22,485 nt of DNA from an uncultured Lachnospiraceae bacterium (lineage in GTDB: Bacteria > Bacillota > Clostridia > Lachnospirales > Lachnospiraceae): contig CAJLUP010000019.1 of assembly GCA_905209865.1 (NCBI GenBank), positions 1 to 22,485 on the forward strand. Reading direction: 5' to 3'. Shown in pieces: positions 1 to 7,235 of this stretch. Position 1 is the first letter of the stretch. Every line of letters starts with the position of its first letter. Made by a program: the position numbers and the translations under genes. Under the pieces are notes generated by a model. The model was given only the letters and a program-made list of their open reading frames with translations. It was not told the DNA's origin and searched no databases.

Positions 1-600
1 TCCAACGAACTTCATAGCGCCGCCTGCTGCATCCAGACCAGCCATTACCCATGAGAACTGGTAAGAGAAGTCTTTCAGTGTCTCACCAAGAGCTGTTCCA
101 CCGTAAAGTCCTGCTACTGCAAGAACTCCGAACAGACATCCAAGTACTGCCATCTCAAGGAAGTTGATGTTGCGGATACCTTTAACATTTGCTTCCTCAG
201 CGTATTTGTCAGCTTTAGCCATCATACCGGACATAAATGTAAATGTCAGTGTAACTGCATACTGTCCGAATACTGCGAACGGAATTGCAAGACCCATTGC
301 TGCGCCTACACCGTCTGCTGTAGCTTCCATGTCAAGTGAAACTGCGAAAATAGTTGCCATAATACCACCAAGAATTGCGTTTGGCGGCTGTGCACCACCG
401 ATCGGCATACTTCCGATCTGAATAAGCTGGTAAGCACCACCTACTACGATACCAAGCTCGAAGTTACCAAGGATTGCTCCGATAATCGGACAAGTAACGA
501 TCGGCTGGTACAGGGACTCTAAGAAGCTGAACTGGTCAATACCCATGATAAAGGCTACTACGAAAACCAGAAGAGCTTGGATGATTGTAATATCTCCCAT
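1..600 (-). CDS. PTS mannose-family IIC permease component (3' end outside window)
   Basis: Membrane IIC subunit of a mannose/sorbose/N-acetylgalactosamine-type phosphotransferase system, forming the sugar channel together with IID. The gene is read on the minus strand from ATG at 600, preceded by AAAGGAGT, and runs in frame off the window edge, so 200 residues are visible. The protein is strongly hydrophobic and starts MGDITIIQALLVF. It contains the family-typical GGAYQLIQIGSMPIGGAQPPNAILGG stretch split here as GGAYQLIQIG then SMPIGGAQPPN (about residues 54-75), typical of EIIC-Man/Aga/Sor proteins. It lies 37 bases downstream of the IIB gene on the same strand, which fits the usual IIB-IIC-IID order; IID and possibly IIA would lie beyond base 1. 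The substrate cannot be told from this fragment. The family call is firm; N-acetylgalactosamine or mannose is a guess. Confidence 0.93.
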   Translation of the reverse strand, partial: MGDITIIQALLVFVVAFIMGIDQFSFLESLYQPIVTCPIIGAILGNFELGIVVGGAYQLIQIGSMPIGGAQPPNAILGGIMATIFAVSLDMEATADGVGAAMGLAIPFAVFGQYAVTLTFTFMSGMMAKADKYAEEANVKGIRNINFLEMAVLGCLFGVLAVAGLYGGTALGETLKDFSYQFSWVMAGLDAAGGAMKFVG

Positions 601-637
601 GTTTACTCCTTTCCAATTAACCGATAAAACTTAATTA

Positions 638-1114
638 TCATTTGAATAATTTTTCTGTACTTTCTGCCGGTGTATCAGGAACTCGTTTAATTTCCAGTTC
701 CACACCGAGATCCTGCAACTTTCTAAAAGTTGCAACATCATCGTCATCAACTGCAACCGAAGTTGCCACCTGACGTTTACCTTCAGCCATGTGCATATTA
801 CCGATGTTTAATTTCTTGATCGGTACGCCGCCCTCTACGAGCTTAAGCACATCCTGCGGTGATTCGCAGATAATTGCAATATGCTGATTTGCAGAAGCTT
901 TGTGGATGATATTGATTGTCTTCTCGATTGTGAAGAAACGTGTCTGCGCATAAGCTGGAGCAGCCATGTTCATCAAACCTTGACGGAATTCATCCGCGGC
1001 AACCGCATCATTCGCAACAAGTAACAGGTTCGCGCCTACAACGCCGCACCACTGTGTTGCTACCTGACCATGAATCAGACGATTGTCAATTCTTGTCAAT
1101 CGAATATCTGGCAT
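638..1114 (-). CDS. PTS mannose-family IIB component, Aga-like
   Basis: Cytoplasmic phosphocarrier IIB of a mannose-family PTS: it accepts phosphate from IIA and passes it to the incoming sugar. It has 158 residues, the usual IIB length. The phosphorylation site is His15 in TRIDNRLIHGQV. The later stretch FFTIEKTINIIHKA and KLNIGNMHMAEGKRQ resemble enterobacterial AgaV/AgaB, so an amino-sugar PTS is plausible, from memory of the family only. I chose ATG at 1114 over an ATG at 1147 because GAAGGAGGAC sits just upstream of 1114 and because His15 then has its standard number. It is the first visible gene of the operon that continues into IIC, with no separate IIA gene between it and the promoter. 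Confidence 0.93.
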   Translation of the reverse strand: MPDIRLTRIDNRLIHGQVATQWCGVVGANLLLVANDAVAADEFRQGLMNMAAPAYAQTRFFTIEKTINIIHKASANQHIAIICESPQDVLKLVEGGVPIKKLNIGNMHMAEGKRQVATSVAVDDDDVATFRKLQDLGVELEIKRVPDTPAESTEKLFK

Positions 1115-1237
1115 TTTTGTGTCCTCCTTCCTTATTAAGATTAGCATTCATCGGACAGGTCAAAGCCCCTTTCCTCATGCCGTTTCAACAAGCTCTCTTT
1201 AAGAAAATAAAAATACCTAAAGAGTAAATCTGCTTAC

Positions 1238-1253
1238 GAAGGTTATTATACCA
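1238..1253 (-). promoter_or_regulatory. Probable extended -10 promoter of the PTS operon
   Basis: On the minus strand TGG-TATAAT (the hexamer at 1245-1250, TG motif at 1252-1253) is a perfect extended -10 element. No good -35 hexamer is visible at the normal distance. Transcription would begin near 1238, giving a leader of about 120 bases. That leader contains a 7-base inverted repeat, CTCTTTA (1195-1201) and TAAAGAG (1218-1224). There is no -24/-12 sigma-54 promoter here, although several mannose-family PTS operons use one. Confidence 0.5.
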
Positions 1254-1490
1254 AATTCCAAGCTGATTAGTTTGCACTTTTTATTTATCCATTTGCATTT
1301 TTGATTAGATAATTTTAATGAAAAAGTTATGCTTTTTTTATTTTTTTATCACAAAAGTTACAATCAATCCCTTTCGTTTTACATTTTTTTCATATTTAAT
1401 ATGGAAGAAACACAATTCCGGTCTTATTTTCCCCTTATTTTTACAATTTTGCGATACTTCCGGTTGTCTTTTGCATATTCGCATTTCATT

Positions 1491-1508
1491 TTTGCATTTT
1501 TATGCATT
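1491..1508. promoter_or_regulatory. Putative ArgR/AhrC operator (ARG box), best copy
   Basis: Read on the minus strand this 18-mer is AATGCATAAAAATGCAAA. It matches the Bacillus AhrC consensus CATGAATAAAAATKCAAK at 15 of 18 positions. It also contains the perfect palindrome TGCAT-TTTT-ATGCA (1493-1506). It lies about 70 bases upstream of the argG -10 element. Arginine-dependent control of argG by ArgR-family hexamers is well established in Firmicutes; binding here is inferred. Confidence 0.6.
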
Positions 1509-1512
1509 TTAA

Positions 1513-1570
1513 TTACATTTTATGCATTTTTATTTATTTTTTCATTTTTCTATTGCATATTTATGAAATT
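1513..1570. promoter_or_regulatory. Additional ARG-box-like sites overlapping the argG promoter
   Basis: Two weaker copies of the same motif follow the best ARG box. One is TACAT-TTT-ATGCA at about 1514-1526, with a 3-base instead of 4-base centre. The other is TGCAT-ATTT-ATGAA at 1554-1567, which overlaps the presumed -35 hexamer of argG. Further TTTGCA half-sites occur at 1271 and 1292. Several boxes in a row fit cooperative binding by a hexameric ArgR and repression by blocking RNA polymerase. Confidence 0.45.
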
Positions 1571-1581
1571 AGGTGTATAGT
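1553..1581 (+). promoter_or_regulatory. Candidate argG promoter
   Basis: TTGCAT (1553-1558), a 17-base spacer and TATAGT (1576-1581) form a plausible sigma-A promoter with a weak -35 element. The start point would be near 1588, leaving a leader of about 58 bases ahead of the argG AGGAGG site. Confidence 0.45.
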
Positions 1582-1645
1582 ATGGATAGTTCAAACAAAA
1601 AAATGAATTTTTAACAAGAAAAATAAATTTCAGGAGGCAATTAAA

Positions 1646-2866
1646 ATGAGTAAAGAAAAAGTTGTACTTGCATATTCAGGAGGTCTTGACACAACAGCGA
1701 TCATCCCATGGCTGAAAGAGAATTTCGACTATGATGTAGTCTGCTGCTGCATCGACTGCGGACAGGGAGAAGAACTGGACGGACTGGAAGAAAGAGCAAA
1801 ACTTTCAGGAGCTTCCAAATTGTATATTGAAAATATTATTGATGAATTTTGTGACGATTATGTAATGCCGTGTGTTAAAGCCGGCGCTGTATATGAGAAT
1901 AAATACCTGCTCGGTACGTCAATGGCGCGTCCGGTCATCGCCAAAAGACTTGTTGAAATCGCACGTAAAGAAGGCGCAACAGCCATCTGCCACGGCGCAA
2001 CAGGAAAAGGAAACGACCAAATCCGTTTCGAACTTGGAATCAAAGCGCTTGCACCGGATCTTAAGATCATCGCTCCATGGAGAATGACTGACGTTTGGAC
2101 AATGCAGTCTCGTGAAGAGGAGATCGAATACTGTAAAGAGCACGGAATCGATCTTCCGTTTGACGCAAAACACAGCTACAGCCGTGATCGTAACTTATGG
2201 CACATCAGCCATGAAGGTTTGGAGCTGGAAGATCCGGCAAACGAGCCGAATTATGATGATCTGCTTGTTCTCGGTGTAACTCCGGAAAAAGCTCCTGATG
2301 AAGGAGAATATGTAACAATGACTTTTGAAGCCGGAGTTCCGAAAACTCTGAACGGAAAAGAAATGAAAGTTTCCGAAATCATTACAGAGCTGAACGCTCT
2401 TGGCGGAAAACATGGCATCGGCATTGTTGATATCGTCGAAAACCGTGTCGTAGGAATGAAATCCCGCGGTGTATACGAGACGCCGGGCGGAACGATCCTT
2501 ATGGCAGCTCACGAACAGCTTGAAGAACTCGTTCTTGATCGGGCTACATATGAGGTGAAGAAAGATCTTGGCAATAAATTTGCGCAGATCGTTTATGAAG
2601 GAAAATGGTTTACCCCACTTCGCGAAGCAATTCAGGCATTTATCGACGTTACACAGCAGTATGTAACAGGCGAAGTGAAATTCAAATTATACAAAGGCAA
2701 TATTATCAAAGCCGGCGAGACATCTCCTTATTCTTTGTACAGCGAATCTCTCGCAAGCTTTACAACAGGCGAACTTTACGATCATCACGATGCAGAAGGA
2801 TTCATCAATCTGTTTGGACTTCCGTTAAAAGTCCGTGCAATGAAGATGCAGGAACTCGAAAAATAA
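1646..2866 (+). CDS. argG: Argininosuccinate synthase
   Basis: Joins citrulline and aspartate using ATP, giving argininosuccinate, the penultimate step of arginine synthesis in the cytoplasm. It has 406 residues, the usual length. The N-type ATP pyrophosphatase loop is AYSGGLDTT (residues 9-17), and the citrulline/aspartate binding signature GATGKGNDQIRFE lies at residues 117-129. Later family blocks include AKHSYSRDRNLWH, SRGVYETPGG and SPYSLYSE. ATG at 1646 follows AGGAGG at 1632-1637. It appears monocistronic: argH is not adjacent, a promoter with ARG-like boxes lies upstream, and a strong terminator starts 20 bases after the stop. Assignment is very secure. Confidence 0.98.
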   Translation: MSKEKVVLAYSGGLDTTAIIPWLKENFDYDVVCCCIDCGQGEELDGLEERAKLSGASKLYIENIIDEFCDDYVMPCVKAGAVYENKYLLGTSMARPVIAKRLVEIARKEGATAICHGATGKGNDQIRFELGIKALAPDLKIIAPWRMTDVWTMQSREEEIEYCKEHGIDLPFDAKHSYSRDRNLWHISHEGLELEDPANEPNYDDLLVLGVTPEKAPDEGEYVTMTFEAGVPKTLNGKEMKVSEIITELNALGGKHGIGIVDIVENRVVGMKSRGVYETPGGTILMAAHEQLEELVLDRATYEVKKDLGNKFAQIVYEGKWFTPLREAIQAFIDVTQQYVTGEVKFKLYKGNIIKAGETSPYSLYSESLASFTTGELYDHHDAEGFINLFGLPLKVRAMKMQELEK

Positions 2867-2886
2867 AGCGGTCGCCATTGCCAAAT

Positions 2887-2940
2887 AGCAGCGCCCTGCT
2901 CCATTCTCAGAGCAAGGCGCTGCTGCTCTTTTATATTTTT
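2887..2940 (+). terminator. argG intrinsic terminator, possibly bidirectional
   Basis: A 9-base perfect stem AGCAGCGCC (2887-2895) with GGCGCTGCT (2916-2924) is extended by TGCTC/GAGCA inside, around the loop CATTCTCA (2902-2909). It is followed by CTCTTTTATATTTTT. The T tract overlaps the stop codon of the convergent peptidase gene at 2931. Read on the minus strand the same hairpin is followed only by a poor T run, so it may work partly in that direction. Confidence 0.9.
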
Positions 2941-3818
2941 GAAAATACCCATAAATTCTGAATCTGTGGTTCTAACCTCTCATAATCCCAAAGCTGCCCG
3001 CTTCTGATCCTGCTGTTTGGATCATTCACTTTGAGCTTTCCATCCTCAACTTTCGTCAATACAATAAAATGTCCTGTTGTCGTAAAGTCTCCGGGACGCA
3101 TACTACAAATAACAGGATTTCCGCTTTCCAACGCCGAAAACACTCCTTCTTTACTTAATCCGATCTCTTCTCCCCATACTCCGAAAGACTGCACTCCTTC
3201 CGACATCAGCGTCCAGCTTGTTCCCGCATCCCCGGCATAATACCCTTGCTGTTGTGCAAACTCCGCCACTTTATACGGCGTAATCGAAGGATCTCCAAGC
3301 AGCCCGCAAAGAACCATAGATACGCAGGTCGGACCACATCCATTGACCGCAATCATTCCATCACCGTAAGTACAGTATCCCCATCGTTCATCCCATTGCA
3401 AAAGCAAAGGGATCTCTCCTGCATCCCAGTCACCGATCGTATCTGCCGGAGGATTCCCCTTCATTTGAGCATAATTTTTGACAAAATCTGCTGTCTCCGG
3501 GTTTTTGTCAAGAAGATCTTTTAAAACATCCGCGTTCTCTTCGTCTTCATCAATAAATTGATATGCTGATTTCGCTTTCAGCATCTCGCCGCCTTCTTCT
3601 ATAAATCCGCTGAGCGATCCGCCTGTTCCGGACATTCCACCGGAAAGGAAACCCCTCACCCACAAAAATGCAGTCAGAAGAATCGTTCCCGCAGCAACCG
3701 CCGTAACAAGTTTCTTCAGCCTTCTGAACCTCTTCCTCCGTTTCCGTTGCTTCCGTTTCAGACTGCTGTTCGTTCTGCTTCTTACGTTGTTTCTTTCATA
3801 TCTGCTGTTTTCCCGCAT
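2931..3818 (-). CDS. Membrane-anchored C39-like (Peptidase_C39_2) cysteine peptidase
   Basis: A 295-residue protein with a very basic N-terminus (residues 16-37 rich in K/R), one transmembrane segment at about 37-57, and an extracellular linker to about 135. The papain-like domain that follows resembles Peptidase_C39_2. Candidate catalytic residues are Gln141 (LLLQWDERWGY), Cys161 in NGCGPTC, His250 in TTGHFIVL and Asp266 in VNDPNS. No ABC transporter or bacteriocin leader is attached, so it is not a classical C39 bacteriocin-processing exporter. It probably faces outside the membrane; the substrate is unknown, with wall peptide or secreted proteins possible. ATG at 3818 has AGAGGTC upstream. 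It lies 92 bases after an M19 dipeptidase gene on the same strand, and its 3' end meets the argG terminator. Confidence 0.8.
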   Translation of the reverse strand: MRENSRYERNNVRSRTNSSLKRKQRKRRKRFRRLKKLVTAVAAGTILLTAFLWVRGFLSGGMSGTGGSLSGFIEEGGEMLKAKSAYQFIDEDEENADVLKDLLDKNPETADFVKNYAQMKGNPPADTIGDWDAGEIPLLLQWDERWGYCTYGDGMIAVNGCGPTCVSMVLCGLLGDPSITPYKVAEFAQQQGYYAGDAGTSWTLMSEGVQSFGVWGEEIGLSKEGVFSALESGNPVICSMRPGDFTTTGHFIVLTKVEDGKLKVNDPNSRIRSGQLWDYERLEPQIQNLWVFSKI

Positions 3819-3910
3819 CTTATTGACCTCTTATAAACTTCTTTTTCTTTACAGCAGAAAGTATATCCCCAAACGCCCTTCTTTTCTTTAAACAAAATCC
3901 TAAAATTTCT

Positions 3911-4876
3911 TTAATTTTTCACTTCCCGGAACACTTCTTTCATCACCCGCAAAACGTTTCCAGAAGCTATCTTTTCAATCTGCCGACCCGTAAGACCTGT
4001 CCGTTCTAACTCTTCCCATAATTTTGCCACATCCATCACATCCCTGATTCCTTTCGGAAGGGCTTCTTTTGGAAATCCGTCAAAATCTGTACCAAGAGCC
4101 ACCGCATCTTCACCTGCTTTATCGACCATCCATAAAACATGCCTTGCAAGATCCGGGATTTCCGCCCGTCCGCTTTCTTTTAAAAATGCAGAATAAAAAT
4201 TCACTCCCGCAACGCCTCCGTTTTCTCCGAGAAGATGAAGCATTTCATCTGTCAGGTTTCTCGGATGCTTGCAAAGCGATCTTGCGTTTGAATGAGACGC
4301 CACAACAGGAACGCGACTGTATTTTATACAATCAAAAAAACCTCCGTCCGAAAGATGGGATACATCGATCAACATTCCCAGTTCATTCATCCGTTCCACA
4401 ATCTCTATTCCAAAAGGTTTCAGTCCTTTTTCCATCTGCGTCCTGTCTTTACTGTTGGGACTGCCGATACAGTTTTCATAATTCCATGTCAGCGTCAGAA
4501 GGCGGACTCCTTCATCATATAATATCTTGAGCCGTTCCTCACGGTTTCCCAAAACGCCTCCTTCTTCCACCGTCAGAAGCATTTTCGGACAGACCGGCTC
4601 TGATACATTTGATGCGCTCTTTTCCTGCCGGAAGCTCGTTCTTTCATTTCCGGCATATCGGATCATATCAAGAACAGCCGCGTACGCCCTGTCTTCCACT
4701 CCGATCCGATCTCGGTCATAATCATTTAAGTTTACAAAACAGGCAAAAAACTGTGCATAAGCACCTGCTTTATCGAGCCGTTTTAAATCTACGCATAACG
4801 AATTGTTTATCAGAGTTTCCTGTCTGTTCTTATAGAGTTCACTTACCGTATCGCAATGCAGATCAATCCATCTCAT
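3911..4876 (-). CDS. Membrane-dipeptidase-like peptidase, family M19
   Basis: Zinc dipeptidase of the renal dipeptidase family, hydrolysing dipeptides, including those with a C-terminal D-residue in many bacterial members. It has 321 residues. All metal and substrate residues known from human MDP can be placed: His7 and Asp9 (DLHCDT), bridging Glu104 (VEEGG), His174 (VSHLSD), His195 (SHSNAR), Arg206 and Asp264 (GTDFDG). There is no signal peptide, so it is probably cytoplasmic. ATG at 4876 is preceded by AGAGGGA. It is divergent from the C26 amidotransferase gene across 135 bases. Together with the downstream C39-like peptidase this suggests peptide turnover; a shared role is inference. Confidence 0.93.
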   Translation of the reverse strand: MRWIDLHCDTVSELYKNRQETLINNSLCVDLKRLDKAGAYAQFFACFVNLNDYDRDRIGVEDRAYAAVLDMIRYAGNERTSFRQEKSASNVSEPVCPKMLLTVEEGGVLGNREERLKILYDEGVRLLTLTWNYENCIGSPNSKDRTQMEKGLKPFGIEIVERMNELGMLIDVSHLSDGGFFDCIKYSRVPVVASHSNARSLCKHPRNLTDEMLHLLGENGGVAGVNFYSAFLKESGRAEIPDLARHVLWMVDKAGEDAVALGTDFDGFPKEALPKGIRDVMDVAKLWEELERTGLTGRQIEKIASGNVLRVMKEVFREVKN

Positions 4877-4960
4877 ATCATTCCCTCTTTTCCTATTTTT
4901 ATTTCCCTCTTCTCATGTATAAGCAGCTTCTTTTTTACATATTCTGACTATAACACAAAT

Positions 4961-4986
4961 AAGGCAGTCTTTGGCTGATCTGCCTT
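4961..4986. repeat. Inverted repeat in the M19/C26 divergent region
   Basis: AAGGCAG (4961-4967) and CTGCCTT (4980-4986) form a perfect 7-base inverted repeat with a 12-base centre, ending 25 bases before the start codon of the C26 gene. It could be an operator shared by both divergent genes or a leader hairpin. It has no T tract on either strand, so it is not a terminator. Confidence 0.45.
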
Positions 4987-5011
4987 AAAAATCAATTTGA
5001 AAGGAAACGAC

Positions 5012-5743
5012 ATGTATCCAAAAATCGGCATTGTTATCTGCGGATTCCATGAGGATCGGCAATTTGTACCTAATGTTTATATTCAATCTATCCGTTATTC
5101 AAAGGGAATTCCTTTTTTGATTCCCCTTGTGCGCAGCGACCGGCTCATCAACGAATATGTCCATTCCTGCGACGGCTTCCTTTTTTGCGGCGGGGAAGAT
5201 ATCACCCCGCTGCTGTTCGGAGAAGAACCGCAAAAAGGAAACGGAAAGACAGACATCACCGTAGACCTCTTCCAGATACGGTTCATGAAACGCATCCTTG
5301 CGTCCCACAAGCCTGTCCTTGCAGTCTGCCGGGGAATGCAGATCTTAAACGTCGCATGCGGCGGTACAGTCTGGCAGGATCTTTCCCTTGCTCCCCAGCC
5401 TGTACTCGATCACATGCAGCATTCTTCTTCCAGAGGAGATGTCAGCCACCGGATCAAAATTGATCGGGGTTCAAAGCTAAAACAATTCATCGGTTCCTGC
5501 CTTTATGTCAACAGCTTCCACCATCAGGCTGTCAACACGTTAGGGAAAAATATCCGCGCAAGCGCCCGTTCCCACGATGGAGTGATCGAAGCGATCGAAC
5601 TTTTAGGACATCCTTTTACGATCGGTGTGCAGTGGCACCCGGAATGCATGTACCGCACCTCGCCGGAAATGCGTTCTCTTTTTCACGAATTTATTGCTCA
5701 TTCACTTATAAATAACCAAAATACCGGGCATACTACTTCCTGA
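5012..5743 (+). CDS. Class I glutamine-amidotransferase-like gamma-glutamyl hydrolase (peptidase C26, PuuD-like)
   Basis: Predicted cytoplasmic hydrolase of gamma-glutamyl bonds, in the family of gamma-glutamyl-GABA hydrolase PuuD. It has 243 residues. The nucleophile is Cys106 in AVCRGMQ, and the other catalytic residues are His209 and Glu211 in VQWHPE. FLFCGGEDITP (about residues 56-66) forms the usual oxyanion region, and NSFHHQAV (167-174) is typical of this subfamily. I chose ATG at 5012 with AAAGGAAA just ahead; a TTG at 4997 in the same frame lacks a suitable site. Genes for two coat-F-like proteins follow 27 bases downstream, so the three may form one transcript. The substrate is not determined; a peptide or gamma-glutamyl link in spore or wall material is speculation. 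Confidence 0.88.
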   Translation: MYPKIGIVICGFHEDRQFVPNVYIQSIRYSKGIPFLIPLVRSDRLINEYVHSCDGFLFCGGEDITPLLFGEEPQKGNGKTDITVDLFQIRFMKRILASHKPVLAVCRGMQILNVACGGTVWQDLSLAPQPVLDHMQHSSSRGDVSHRIKIDRGSKLKQFIGSCLYVNSFHHQAVNTLGKNIRASARSHDGVIEAIELLGHPFTIGVQWHPECMYRTSPEMRSLFHEFIAHSLINNQNTGHTTS

Positions 5744-5770
5744 AATCGTATTTATAAGGAGGTTGTATCT

Positions 5771-5953
5771 ATGTCAGAAATATCGATCCTTGATCTTCAG
5801 AATCTTCGTCATCTTATCGGAGGTTATTCCACCACACACTGCAAGATGACAGATTACGCTTCAAAAGCAGAAGATCCTGAAATCAAAAAACTTTTCCAAG
5901 AGGCGGCAGATTCCGCCATGAAAAACAAACAGGAACTGATGAAATTCCTGTAA
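5771..5953 (+). CDS. Small coat-F/ferritin-like helical protein
   Basis: A 60-residue acidic helical protein, MSEISILDLQNLRHLIGG at the start, with one helix-turn-helix hairpin (about residues 8-33 and 38-58). It resembles the first half of the CotF/YhcQ spore-coat family, which adopts a ferritin-like fold without metal sites. The single Cys24 and His8-type positions HLIGGYSTTHCKM are visible. AAGGAGG at 5757-5763 is an excellent ribosome binding site. The partner gene at 6008 encodes the other half-type coat-F protein. A spore-coat role is inferred from the family; expression timing cannot be seen because there is no obvious own promoter. Confidence 0.7.
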   Translation: MSEISILDLQNLRHLIGGYSTTHCKMTDYASKAEDPEIKKLFQEAADSAMKNKQELMKFL

Positions 5954-6007
5954 TCTCACATTTTTACAAAACAATGAAACAAATCATTCCAAAACGAGGT
6001 GAATAAA

Positions 6008-6256
6008 ATGGACGAAAAAACAATGGTGTCAGACGCCCTTGTAGGGATCAACGGAGAACTGAAAATGTTCGGAGACATGATTCCGCAGACAGAAAACAAA
6101 GAATTAAAACAATGCTTGAAACAGATCCGCAACCAATGTGAAATGGCACAGGAGAAAATGTACACTGCAGCTCGTGAAAAAAGCTACTATGTACCTGCAG
6201 AAAAAGCATCTGTTCAGGAAATCGAACATGTGAAATCAATTTTAAGCACAAAATAA
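6008..6256 (+). CDS. Coat-F family spore coat protein
   Basis: An 82-residue protein beginning MDEKTMVSDALVGINGELK and ending with YYVPAEKASVQEIEHVKSIL. The pattern MV.DAL, a central acid/amide-rich helix with CxxxxxNQCE, then KSYYVPAEKA, is characteristic of the Coat_F domain found in spore coat proteins of Bacilli and Clostridia. I selected ATG at 6008, six bases after GAGGTGA; a GTG at 5999 overlaps that ribosome site and is unlikely. It follows the 60-residue protein by 54 bases and is the last plus-strand gene before a convergent terminator. It probably builds a coat layer or spore surface in the mother cell; this is family knowledge, not seen directly. Confidence 0.8.
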   Translation: MDEKTMVSDALVGINGELKMFGDMIPQTENKELKQCLKQIRNQCEMAQEKMYTAAREKSYYVPAEKASVQEIEHVKSILSTK

Positions 6257-6290
6257 TCCCATTTTCTTTTTCTTACAACAGAAGGACTTA

Positions 6291-6341
6291 CAAAAAGATC
6301 AGAGTGCATCCGGAAGAATAAATTCCGTCTGCACCCTGATC
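6291..6341 (-). terminator. Terminator between convergent coat-F and HAD genes
   Basis: GATCAGAGTGCA (6297-6308) pairs with TGCACCCTGATC (6330-6341) with one mismatch. CGGAA/TTCCG continues the stem around a short loop. On the minus strand the hairpin is followed directly by TTTTTG, so it mainly ends the HAD/FAD transcript. On the plus strand it is followed by a looser TCTTTTAT at 6352, giving possible weak two-way action. Confidence 0.85.
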
Positions 6342-6355
6342 TGACTGTAGGTCTT

Positions 6356-7194
6356 TTATATTGAGAGGATATATTTTTCAATCGCCTCTGCCGCGCCGTC
6401 ATGACGGTTTGACAAGGTTACATAATCTGCCTGCATTTTCAGAGTTTCCCCCGCGTTTCCCATCGCGATCTTCAGACCGGACTCATCAAACATAAACTGA
6501 TCGTTCTCTCCGTCTCCGATGCACGCGATCTCCTCTTTCTCCACTCCCAGGTAAGAGGCAAGCGCTTTCAGTCCGTTTCCTTTGGATGCCTCTGCTGAAA
6601 ATACTTCTGCATATATTCCCGTATAAGCAGCCTTCACTTGCGGATAACGAGAAAGAATCTCTTTTAGCTTCATTTTCCCTTTCGACGTAGGAAAATAAAA
6701 TTGAAGTTCTTCTACATCACAGCCGCTTCTGACAAGAATTGCCTCCATATCTCTCACACAGCCGCATCTTTCCCATAAACGATCCGTCCCGCCGAAGTAA
6801 ACAGTTTTCCCTGTGCAAAATACCGATGTTTTACATGCGCTGCAACCCCGAATTTTTCCTGACTGCATGCAGAAACAATCGAAAGTGCGTCTTCTTGTTT
6901 GATCAGCGCCTGAAACAAAGTCTTTTTCTCCTTCACATCTGTTACCATCGCACCGTTTGATGTAATTGCGTAGCGGAACAATCCCTGGTTCTTCTTGTCA
7001 TCTTCTGTTTTGCTCTCCCGCAAAACACCGGCCGCCAGCCTGTGGGGAACACAGCCTAAATTCCGGCCTGTACACGGCACAACCGTAATCCCTTCTTTTG
7101 CCGCCTTCCTCAGCGTTTCCAATGTTCTGTCTGTCATACGGCTTCTTCCGTCCAAACACGTTCCGTCCATATCCACTGCAAGTAATTTTATCAT
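6356..7194 (-). pseudogene. Cof-type HAD-superfamily phosphatase, frameshifted
   Basis: Two minus-strand frames together encode one Cof/YidA-like sugar-phosphate or nucleotide phosphatase. The first (7194 to the TGA at 6754-6756, 146 residues) has motif I DMDGT with Asp8/Asp10 and motif II ITSNGA. The second frame carries EASKGNGLKAL and motif IV GDGENDQFMF and ends at 6356. The frames cross at 6755-6760, where the minus strand reads TGTGTG. Removing one TG unit gives DAAVRDMEAIL and a single protein of about 278 residues, a normal Cof length. Start ATG 7194 has AGGTGA upstream. It lies 41 bases after the FAD dehydrogenase, probably in one operon. It may be a pseudogene or a sequencing/assembly error; a slippery recoding site is not evident. 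Confidence 0.85.
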
Positions 7195-7235
7195 TTTTTC
7201 ACCTGTTCATTTCTTTTCCGAGTCAAAAATTTATA

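Larger units (their letters stand above)
1115..1645. other. Divergent regulatory region between PTS operon and argG
   Basis: This 531-base gap holds no convincing gene. Short open frames in it are T-rich low-complexity sequence without ribosome binding sites. From about 1310 to 1570 the plus strand is dominated by T runs. It carries the PTS promoter near 1245 on the minus strand, repeated TTTGCAT/ATGCATT motifs that look like ArgR boxes, and the argG promoter near 1553-1581. Confidence 0.7.

Noticed and set aside
1115..1254. Catabolite-responsive (cre) site or sigma-54 promoter for the PTS operon
   Set aside because: The GAAACG-containing stretch near 1180-1190 does not fit the cre consensus, and no GG-N10-GC element is present upstream of IIB.
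1318..1580. Open frames upstream of argG rich in Phe/Ile/Tyr
   Set aside because: They are read from T-rich low-complexity DNA, lack ribosome sites and overlap the argG promoter and ARG-like boxes.
6754..6868. Programmed ribosomal frameshift in the HAD gene
   Set aside because: No X-XXY-YYZ slippery heptamer or clear downstream pseudoknot is seen; a two-base repeat change is simpler.
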